The notes beneath the pieces are model-generated. The model made no database searches, was not told the DNA's origin, and saw only the letters and a list, made by a program, of their open reading frames with translations. A stretch of 51,915 nucleotides of DNA from Acholeplasmatales bacterium. GTDB taxonomy: Bacteria > Bacillota_I > Bacilli_A > Acholeplasmatales > Anaeroplasmataceae. Positions 45,559 through 51,915 of this stretch are shown piece after piece. The translations under genes were made by a program, and so were the position numbers. The first letter of the stretch is position 1, and every line of letters starts with the position of its first letter. The stretch covers positions 1-51,915 of the forward strand of contig JAFSWG010000060.1 in the NCBI GenBank assembly GCA_017444645.1, read 5' to 3'.

Positions 45559-46492
45559 TTTCAACTACCTCATTTCCTTCATCTTTCTTTATAAAGAATT
45601 TTAATATTTTTTTAGGGAAGAAGCTTACAGCTTCAGCTAATACCATAGGAAGTATTATTACAGCCTCTTTATAAGCATTTCTTCTTATTTCTTCTTTTGT
45701 AACTACATTACCATCAGAATATAGATATCTTCTTGTTACACATCCTATTCTAATAGTTAGTAACGCATTCGCTACACCGTCCATTATACCATCAATTGCT
45801 TTACCTAACAATGGTATTTCTGCAATTGCATTAGCTGCAGTTCTTGGCATTACATCATTTATTGTTAAATTATCTAATCCTTCAGCAATTAATGCAGTAG
45901 CAAATACATTAACAGTTAATTTAGATAAATTCTTCATAGATGGTCTAAATCCACATTTTTCTACTATATCTTTTATCATATTTAGGTTAACTGTAAATGT
46001 TGTAGCCATATCAAATCTTGCAGATTGACAGATTGCAGTTGATATCATTACTACTTTTGCTTTTTTAATAATGATACCATTGATTTGTTTTCTAATTGAT
46101 TTTTCAAAAACATAATTTAAATTAACTAATAGTTCTTCATTTTGTCTATATTTAGTTAACATTAATACTTCATCATTTGGTAAATCATTATTCTTAATAA
46201 TATTTTTAGCAACCTTTTTATAAATAGTCATAGCTCTATTACTATGCTTATCAGTTGTAGTAATAATTGATAACGATGGACTCTTAACAATTATTACAAT
46301 TGGTCTTACTATTGCTAATAAAATTACTAAAACAACTAATACATAAAAACCAATTTCTAAATATATTGATATATTTCTTAACTTTTCACCTACATTTAGA
46401 ATTGAGCTTAATAATATTAATGAAAATATAATTAAGACTCCAATTCCAATGGTATACCATAAATACCTTGCTCTATCTTTTTTCTTTTTCAT
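45548..46492 (-). CDS. DUF697 (YcjF-like) membrane protein
   Basis: The 314-residue protein starts with a basic end and two membrane helices (about 11-32 and 42-66). The C-terminal half has the DUF697 pattern: AKVVMISTAICQSARFDMATTFTVNLNMIKDIVEKCGFRPS, then an LLGKAIDGIMDGVANALLTIRIG hydrophobic segment. DUF697 domains often accompany GTPases, but here there is none. Function unknown. It lies two bases after the DUF2156-like gene. Confidence 0.8.
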   Translation of the reverse strand: MKKKKDRARYLWYTIGIGVLIIFSLILLSSILNVGEKLRNISIYLEIGFYVLVVLVILLAIVRPIVIIVKSPSLSIITTTDKHSNRAMTIYKKVAKNIIKNNDLPNDEVLMLTKYRQNEELLVNLNYVFEKSIRKQINGIIIKKAKVVMISTAICQSARFDMATTFTVNLNMIKDIVEKCGFRPSMKNLSKLTVNVFATALIAEGLDNLTINDVMPRTAANAIAEIPLLGKAIDGIMDGVANALLTIRIGCVTRRYLYSDGNVVTKEEIRRNAYKEAVIILPMVLAEAVSFFPKKILKFFIKKDEGNEVVESGE

Positions 46493-46494
46493 AA

Positions 46495-47379
46495 TTATAA
46501 GCTAAATGTAGCATAGAATTTTTCTTGTCTATTAGGAGAATATGATTCTCTATTCTTTCTTAATTCTTTACTACCCTTATCACTTTCTAAATTTATATAT
46601 TTAACATTTGCTTGAACACTTCTTGCAAAATATGATAATAATTCTTCTTCAGCACCTTTAATTCCTGGCATAGTAATTAAGGCATGGACACAGCCTTCAT
46701 TATTCATAATAGTACCTATAACAATACCAATTATCTTTTCTCCATCAGATATTTCTAAAGCTATAATATCTAATTCATATAAATGCTCCATAGCTTGCTT
46801 TATCATATTTAGTTTAGCAAAGAATGAATTGTCAACTGTATCTGATTTTACTTTAACATTCCAATCATTCATAAATTCAAGTACTTGTGGAAATTCATCT
46901 TTATTAATCATTTTTACAAATGCATTTTTATAAGTTCTTCTAAAATCATCTACTGCTTGTTTTTGTTTTTTATATTTAGAATGAGAATATATAGATAAAT
47001 CTACTGCTTGATAAATATAAGAATTAAATTGTTCATTCTCGTGAATTTTAATTCCAAGCTTTAAAAATTCATATTTATATTCTTCAGATATCGGCGCAAT
47101 ATAGAAATCATATCCATTTTCTTTAGCATCTTCTCTCATTATTTCAATACCTTTAGCTAAATCGCCATTTCCAAATGGTGGATAATAGCACATACCAATA
47201 TCTGGCATTAAAAATCTAATAAAAATAAATTCATTGGTAAATGCTATTTCTGGCTTATATAAATCTGACCATAAAAATAACCAATTTGGATTATATGTAT
47301 GCAGCCAAAAATTTTTAGTATCTGTGAATGCTTTTAGTTTTCTTATATCTAAATAGCCTAGTTTATGGAAATTAATCAT
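46495..47379 (-). CDS. DUF2156 (phosphatidylglycerol lysyltransferase C-terminal-like) protein
   Basis: The 294-residue soluble protein matches the DUF2156 double GNAT-like fold: an N-terminal TYNPNWLFLWSDLY block, a YKKQKQAVDDFRRTY basic motif near 136-150, and a C-terminal LLSYFARSVQANVKYINLESD block. Relatives include the catalytic half of MprF, which uses aminoacyl-tRNA, but no membrane part is present, and its substrate is unknown. It is the first gene of a three-gene operon behind the promoter at 47401-47429. Confidence 0.82.
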   Translation of the reverse strand: MINFHKLGYLDIRKLKAFTDTKNFWLHTYNPNWLFLWSDLYKPEIAFTNEFIFIRFLMPDIGMCYYPPFGNGDLAKGIEIMREDAKENGYDFYIAPISEEYKYEFLKLGIKIHENEQFNSYIYQAVDLSIYSHSKYKKQKQAVDDFRRTYKNAFVKMINKDEFPQVLEFMNDWNVKVKSDTVDNSFFAKLNMIKQAMEHLYELDIIALEISDGEKIIGIVIGTIMNNEGCVHALITMPGIKGAEEELLSYFARSVQANVKYINLESDKGSKELRKNRESYSPNRQEKFYATFSL

Positions 47380-47400
47380 AGAATCGCCTCCACTATTTTG

Positions 47401-47429
47401 ATTATACCAAATTAATACATTAATTTAAA
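47401..47429 (-). promoter_or_regulatory. promoter of the DUF2156-DUF697 operon
   Basis: TTTAAA (47424-47429), a 17-base spacer and TATAAT (47401-47406) with a TGG extended -10. Confidence 0.65.
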
Positions 47430-47430
47430 T

Positions 47431-47461
47431 AAAAAAACGATAGCTTTTACACTATCGTTTT
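47431..47461 (-). terminator. terminator of potABCD
   Basis: Ten-base stem AAAACGATAG/CTATCGTTTT with an eight-base loop, then a T-run, just after the potD stop. Confidence 0.88.
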
Positions 47462-47467
47462 AGTTAT

Positions 47468-48838
47468 TTACGCTCTAGCGTTATTAAATGTATTGTTAAT
47501 TAAATTAACATACTTTCTCTCAAAGCATCCAAGGATAGAACCTTTCTTACCATTTTCAGGGTAATATTTAATAAATGCAATTGAAAGAGCATAATTATAT
47601 GCAGCCCAGAAATAATCTGAATCATATGGATCAGATGAAGACTTTCCTTCTTCAGCTAATTCTTCAGTGAAACAATCAAGTGTTTCTTCTGAATCCTTTA
47701 ATCCAACAATTTCTGAATAGATTGTATTGAATGGTGAATCATAACATACAAATTGAGTATTTGCGTTTGCAGGATATACATAATTATCAGCTGCTTCTTC
47801 TGAATCATCAGCTATTTCATCATCAATCTTTACAGATTCAGCACACATAAAATCAATGAATTTATATACTAAATCTTCTTTTTCTGGTGATGAATCTTTT
47901 GTGATAACTAAATTATCACAGAAAGCAATTGTGTCATCAGGAATATAGATATCAAAACCTATTTCAATATCTTTATATTTTCTTACACTTGAATCAGTAA
48001 TTATATCAAGCATTTCTTGAGTTTCATCTACAGTAATCTTTTTAGCATTATATGCATCAACTACTCTTGTTGCAGCTTGTTCTGCATAATAATATAAGAA
48101 ATCTCCTGTCCACATGAATCCTAAATCAATGTTTGTAGCAACGATATCCTTTTTGATTGTATCTGTACCCCAAGCATCATAATTCATTTTTTCAATTAGC
48201 TTTCTAATTTCATCTAATTTTGATTGAGGTAATTCAACTGATGGATCATAGCCTAAATATCTACATGCTGCATAATATGCATGTTGATGTGAATCATACA
48301 TTGCAACTTTCATTCCAGAAGGTAATGATTCTCTATTAAATAATGATGCCCATTGATTAGATGATTTAGTAACTGCATCTTCTAATCCATCTTTTAATGT
48401 AGAATACATGATACCCCATGTACCCCAAAGATATGGAACATAATAATTTTCAATATCAGTTTTAGTGCCAGCAATCATATCTTCTCTAATAGATTCTACA
48501 CCTTCTCTAATATTTTCATCAGGGCTATAATTTTCTAGTTTAGAGAAATCAATTGGCTTAATTAAATCTCTCTTATACATTTTCATAACCATATAGTCAC
48601 TTGGACATACAACATCGTATACTGTTGTACCTGCTGAAACCTTTGAATAGAATATTTCATTAGATTCACCTAAGTCCATTAAAACATTACAGTTATATTT
48701 TTCTTCGAATGCGTCAATTAATGACTCATCGATATATTCACCCCAGTTTAAGAATAAAAGTGTCATTCTTTGTGAACATGATGTTACACTAAATAGCATA
48801 AACACAGTTAGGAAAAATAAAAGAACTTTCTTTTTCAT
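47468..48838 (-). CDS. potD: spermidine/putrescine ABC transporter substrate-binding lipoprotein
   Basis: The 456-residue protein starts with a lipoprotein signal ending in the lipobox VTSC (C21), so it is anchored outside the membrane. LFLNWGEYIDESLIDAFEEKYNCNV and YDVVCPSDYMVMKMYKRDLI are typical of PotD. It is longer than the usual 350 residues, with acidic insertions near 345-400. It captures polyamines for PotB/PotC and is the last gene of the operon, sharing a base with the potC stop. Confidence 0.94.
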   Translation of the reverse strand: MKKKVLLFFLTVFMLFSVTSCSQRMTLLFLNWGEYIDESLIDAFEEKYNCNVLMDLGESNEIFYSKVSAGTTVYDVVCPSDYMVMKMYKRDLIKPIDFSKLENYSPDENIREGVESIREDMIAGTKTDIENYYVPYLWGTWGIMYSTLKDGLEDAVTKSSNQWASLFNRESLPSGMKVAMYDSHQHAYYAACRYLGYDPSVELPQSKLDEIRKLIEKMNYDAWGTDTIKKDIVATNIDLGFMWTGDFLYYYAEQAATRVVDAYNAKKITVDETQEMLDIITDSSVRKYKDIEIGFDIYIPDDTIAFCDNLVITKDSSPEKEDLVYKFIDFMCAESVKIDDEIADDSEEAADNYVYPANANTQFVCYDSPFNTIYSEIVGLKDSEETLDCFTEELAEEGKSSSDPYDSDYFWAAYNYALSIAFIKYYPENGKKGSILGCFERKYVNLINNTFNNARA

Positions 48839-49782
48839 TATCTTTTACCTCCTGTAGCTTTTCTAATATCTTTTTTAGCCTTTGCCATAATTATTCTATT
48901 CTTTAAAACATTGTAGATAATAATAGCAAAAATCATGAATACTGTTAAAGCTGTAGAGAATGCATAAACACCAGGGAATAATGATTTTCTACCAATAGAT
49001 GAATAAATCCAAATTGATAATGTATTATAACCATTACCAGTTGTGAAATATCCAACTACGAAGTCTTCAAATGAAATTGTAAATGCTAAAACCATACCTG
49101 AGAAGATTCCACCTTTAATAGCTGGAATAATAACCTTCCATACTGATTTAATTGGCTTAACACCTAAATCTAGTGATGCATCAAGTAGGTTAGGGTCTAT
49201 TTCTTTCATTTTTGGAACTACTGATAAAACAATATATGGGAATATAAAATATACGTGTGCGATTAAGATTGTCCAGAATCCAAATATATGCTTATTTATT
49301 GGTAATAATAATGAGAAAATAAGCATTAATGAAATACCTGTAACAATATCAGCATTTAATAGTGGAATATTATTTAGTAATAATATTCTTGATTTAACCT
49401 TTGGAGGTAAATAGTGAATACCAATACCTACTAAAGTACCAGCAACTGTAGCAATTGCTGTAGCGATAATACTTGTTTTGAAAGTATTTAAAATTGATTC
49501 ATTAACAATTCTCTTGCTAAACATATTTGCATAATTTGCAAATGTAAATCCAGCAAATTCTGTTGTTGAATCTGATGCATTAAATGATTGGATAGCAATA
49601 ATTATTACTGAATAATAAAGCATAACTACTGCAAATATTAATAATAAAATGCTTATTACTTTCCATGTAATCTTTAATACTTTATGTTCTTTATAACCAT
49701 ATTCCTCTAATGTTGCACGATGATAATCTGCTGGGTTATATGGTTTAGTTTCTACTACTTCGTTTAATTCTTTTGTTTCCAT
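48838..49782 (-). CDS. potC: spermidine/putrescine ABC transporter permease PotC
   Basis: The 314-residue permease has six membrane helices and the EAA-like loop ASLDLGVKPIKSVWKVIIPAIKGGI that docks the ATPase. A hydrophilic N-terminus of about 38 residues precedes the first helix and is longer than usual. It shares single bases with potB and potD, so the operon is tightly translated. Confidence 0.95.
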   Translation of the reverse strand: METKELNEVVETKPYNPADYHRATLEEYGYKEHKVLKITWKVISILLLIFAVVMLYYSVIIIAIQSFNASDSTTEFAGFTFANYANMFSKRIVNESILNTFKTSIIATAIATVAGTLVGIGIHYLPPKVKSRILLLNNIPLLNADIVTGISLMLIFSLLLPINKHIFGFWTILIAHVYFIFPYIVLSVVPKMKEIDPNLLDASLDLGVKPIKSVWKVIIPAIKGGIFSGMVLAFTISFEDFVVGYFTTGNGYNTLSIWIYSSIGRKSLFPGVYAFSTALTVFMIFAIIIYNVLKNRIIMAKAKKDIRKATGGKR

Positions 49783-50645
49783 TAGATTAGTGTCTCTCCT
49801 TCCTTATCAACTTTGTTAATAATTAGGATAGAACCTAAAATGATAATTAATATTACTATTGCTAAAATTGAACCTTGGTTGTAGTTCATATTAATGAACT
49901 TTTGTTCAATAATATTACCAATTAATAAGATATTACCATCACCTAATATCTTAGGAATTGCGAATCCTGATAAACATGGTAATAATACCATAATTGAACC
50001 AGATACAATACCTTTAGATGCTAAAGGTAAGATTACTTTCCAGAATTTCTTAGTTTCTGTTAAACCTAAGTCTAATGCTGCTTCATGTAATAATGGATCA
50101 ATCTTTTCTAATGATGTATATATAGGTAAAACCATGAAGGGTAGATATGTGAATACCATACCTAAAATGATTGCAAAATCAGTACCTATAATACTAGGGA
50201 AAGAAAATCCTAAAATTGAAGATAAGATATTTTCAGACTTGAATACAGATGCTAAAGCATTAATTCTAAGTAAGAAATTAGTCCACATTGGTAATATTAA
50301 TATCAATAATACTAAATACTTATTTTTGATTTTTGATTTATATAGAGAATATGAAATTAATACTCCAAAGAATATACAAATTGCAGTTGTAATAACAGCA
50401 TATTTAATTGAATTTAAAAATGCTACTAATGTTGATTTTTCTGTTAGGATTGTAAAATTTGTAATTGTAGCTTCCATTCCACCAACAGATATACCTTCTG
50501 AATCAACAAACATAAGGAAGATCATAACTACTACTGGTACTAATGCGAATAAATATAACCAGAATAGATATGGTCTAGACATTCTGTCTAGGTGATGAGA
50601 AACTTGATGAGGTGGGATTATTTTATTGGAACTAGCTTTTTGCAT
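49782..50645 (-). CDS. potB: spermidine/putrescine ABC transporter permease PotB
   Basis: The 287-residue permease has six helices and the coupling loop AALDLGLTETKKFWKVILPLASKGIVSG. It overlaps the 3' end of potA by 28 bases. Together with PotC it forms the membrane channel of the polyamine importer. Confidence 0.95.
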   Translation of the reverse strand: MQKASSNKIIPPHQVSHHLDRMSRPYLFWLYLFALVPVVVMIFLMFVDSEGISVGGMEATITNFTILTEKSTLVAFLNSIKYAVITTAICIFFGVLISYSLYKSKIKNKYLVLLILILPMWTNFLLRINALASVFKSENILSSILGFSFPSIIGTDFAIILGMVFTYLPFMVLPIYTSLEKIDPLLHEAALDLGLTETKKFWKVILPLASKGIVSGSIMVLLPCLSGFAIPKILGDGNILLIGNIIEQKFINMNYNQGSILAIVILIIILGSILIINKVDKEGETLI

Positions 50646-51805
50646 GATCCATCAACCTTCATCAAACAAATTTCATATGGGTCAACTGATAAACCAACAT
50701 TTTCATCAGTCTTTATATCCTCATATGTATGAACCTTATATTCTTTTCCTTCAATATTAACTAGAAGTTCGAAATGAACTCCCTTAAATACAGATGAATT
50801 AACATGGCCAATTACCTTAGCCTTTTCTAGAGGTACAACGTCCCAATCCTCTGGACGAATAACAACATCTACTGCTTCTCCATCTTCAAATTCATATCCT
50901 ACTACATCAAAATCAGTACCTAAGAAATGAACTACATTTTGTTTTACATAAGTACCATCAAAAATATTTGATTCACCAATGAAGTTAGCAACATAACGAT
51001 TATTAGGCTCATTATAGATATCCTTTGGTGTACCTAATTGTTCGATTTTACCATCCTTCATAACAATGATTCTATCTGACATTGTCATTGCTTCTTCTTG
51101 GTCATGTGTTACGAAAATAAAGGTAATACCTAGATCTCTTTGCATTTCCTTTAATTCATATTGCATGTTTACTCTTAATTTATGATCAAGAGCTGATAAT
51201 GGCTCATCTAATAATAAGATCTTTGGCTTTAATACGATAGCACGTGCTATTGCAACACGTTGCATCTGACCACCAGAAATCTTGTCAATTCCTCTTTGCT
51301 CGAAGCCAGATAGATTAACCATTTCTAATGCAGCCTTTACATCCTTATCGATGTGTCTTTTAATTGTTTTATTGATGTCAAAATAATTGCATCTGTTAGG
51401 ATTTTTCGCACCTACTCTTGTACGTTCTGCGATAGTTTCCTCTGTCAATTTTTCGATTCCACCGTAGAATTCGATTAATCCTTTTCTACCGATGTTTTTC
51501 AAACCGAAAGCAACGTTATCATAAACGTTAAGATGTGGGAATAATGCATATCTTTGGAATACGGTATTAACTGGTCTAGCATATGCTGGTAGATCATTAA
51601 TAATTTTACCATTGACGATTATTTCTCCTGAATTTGGATACTCAAATCCGCCGATCATTCTAAGAGTGGTTGTCTTACCACATCCTGAAGGACCTAAAAG
51701 TGTTACAAACTCGTTTTCGTAGATAGTAAGATTAATACCATCAACGACGCAGTTATCACCATAGTACTTGACTATGTCGTGAAGTTCGATAATTGGTTGT
51801 TTCAA
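50618..51805 (-). CDS. potA: spermidine/putrescine ABC transporter ATPase PotA with internal insertion
   Basis: PotA powers polyamine uptake. The 395-residue ATPase has Walker A GPSGCGKT (38-45), the Q-loop Q84 in VFQRYALFPH, the signature ISGGQMQ (176-182), Walker B ILLLDEP (196-202) and a C-terminal TOBE-type regulatory domain. Between the Q-loop region and the signature, residues about 105-152 form an insertion absent from standard PotA. The start is TTG 51805, with an in-frame stop just upstream and no good ribosome site of its own; the leader frame 51802-51840 overlaps it by TTGA. Confidence 0.93.
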   Translation of the reverse strand: MKQPIIELHDIVKYYGDNCVVDGINLTIYENEFVTLLGPSGCGKTTTLRMIGGFEYPNSGEIIVNGKIINDLPAYARPVNTVFQRYALFPHLNVYDNVAFGLKNIGRKGLIEFYGGIEKLTEETIAERTRVGAKNPNRCNYFDINKTIKRHIDKDVKAALEMVNLSGFEQRGIDKISGGQMQRVAIARAIVLKPKILLLDEPLSALDHKLRVNMQYELKEMQRDLGITFIFVTHDQEEAMTMSDRIIVMKDGKIEQLGTPKDIYNEPNNRYVANFIGESNIFDGTYVKQNVVHFLGTDFDVVGYEFEDGEAVDVVIRPEDWDVVPLEKAKVIGHVNSSVFKGVHFELLVNIEGKEYKVHTYEDIKTDENVGLSVDPYEICLMKVDGSCKKLVPIK

Positions 51806-51840
51806 CTCAATTTACCAAAAGAAAAGCTCATGCTTTTCAT
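51802..51840 (-). CDS. candidate leader peptide upstream of potA
   Basis: A 12-codon frame (MKSMSFSFGKLS) ends in TGA that overlaps the potA TTG start (TTGA). AGGAAAGG lies before it, best spaced (nine bases) for the second ATG at 51831. That ATG is in the loop of a perfect seven-base hairpin. Translation could be coupled to potA. Too short to be certain it is expressed. Confidence 0.45.
   Translation of the reverse strand: MKSMSFSFGKLS
51821..51838 (-). other. hairpin enclosing the leader-peptide ATG before potA
   Basis: Seven-base perfect stem GAAAAGC/GCTTTTC with loop ATGA. It has no T-run, so it is not a terminator; it may control translation of the leader frame. Confidence 0.6.
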
Positions 51841-51892
51841 CCTTTCCTAAAAATTATTTTGTTTTTATTTTTTCTCTTGGCTTGTAACTGGA

Positions 51893-51898
51893 ATTATA
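51893..51898 (-). promoter_or_regulatory. -10 element of the potABCD promoter
   Basis: Consensus TATAAT; a -35 at 17-base spacing would begin one base beyond the window end, so only half the promoter is visible. The predicted leader is about 80 bases. Confidence 0.5.
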
Positions 51899-51915
51899 CC
51901 TTAACTCCCCAAAAT

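Noticed and set aside
51821-51838. Terminator before potA
   Set aside because: The hairpin has no T-run and lies over a ribosome site and ATG, so a translational role is more plausible.
1-51915. Mycoplasma-type code with UGA as tryptophan
   Set aside because: TGA ends several genes at sensible places (for example at 794 and 45548), tryptophan is TGG and RF2 is present.
1-51915. CRISPR arrays, tRNA or rRNA genes, prophage
   Set aside because: No spaced repeats, cloverleaf-like segments or phage genes were seen; intergenic gaps are short and explained by promoters and terminators.

Overview
This window is a compact, strongly AT-rich chromosome segment of a low-GC Firmicute. It most resembles the uncultured gut Bacilli/Mollicutes-like lineages (RF39 or Erysipelotrichales-type), but that placement is an inference from gene content: rimP-nusA-ylxR-ylxQ-infB-rbfA, ylxM-ffh-ftsY, rbgA-rnhB-topA, a PFL/ACT pair and a potABCD operon. 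TGA is used as a stop, tryptophan is TGG and a complete release factor 2 gene is present, so the standard bacterial code applies and this is not a recoded Mycoplasma. Shine-Dalgarno sites are of the full AAGGAGGTGAT type, and intrinsic terminators are frequent. Nearly all genes lie on the minus strand. The only plus-strand genes are a HAD phosphatase-like gene, a ParB-fold gene and a small HD-domain gene. I see no tRNA, rRNA, CRISPR, IS element or prophage, and no gene-free stretch longer than about 300 bases.

Layout, left to right (most operons read right to left). 1-1465: a partial membrane-anchored protein and a secreted protein of unknown function, translationally coupled. 1570-7132: the rimP-nusA-ylxR-ylxQ-infB-rbfA-mrp translation/transcription operon, with a DUF4279-like gene after its terminator; its promoter and a leader hairpin lie at 7158-7230. 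7235-9115: an ankyrin protein, HU and GreA. 9190-13125: iron alcohol dehydrogenase, a YgjP-like metalloprotease and two U32 proteins, a neighbourhood recalling Bacillus yrrN-yrrO-greA. 13183-17117: ffh, ylxM, an M48/Ste24-like protease and ftsY (SRP pathway). 17193-25531: topA with six zinc fingers and its own consensus promoter, then rnhB, rbgA, a multi-spanning lepB, an ftsK motor gene without membrane segments and a one-pass membrane protein of unknown function. 25649-29498: an HD-GYP membrane protein, a HAD protein and a membrane MutS-like ATPase. 29555-34012: glycogen phosphorylase and branching enzyme. 34137-39127: prfB, yitT, recX and an ABC exporter in one overlapping operon. 39209-42181: an aminotransferase/Lrp pair, a membrane protein and a divergent ParB-fold gene. 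42210-44992: PFL and ACT proteins, a membrane protein and an HD protein. 45010-47379: an uncharacterised operon (DUF2156-like, DUF697-like, unknown). 47468-51840: the potABCD polyamine importer, preceded by a candidate 12-codon leader peptide that overlaps the potA start.

Most of the window is housekeeping. The points most worth a second look are the potA leader peptide/hairpin, the rimP-nusA leader hairpin, the membrane-less FtsK next to an unknown membrane protein, the three-span signal peptidase, and the unknown secreted/membrane pair at the left edge. Several starts were moved from the longest frame to an internal ATG/GTG because the upstream GTG lies inside the Shine-Dalgarno sequence.
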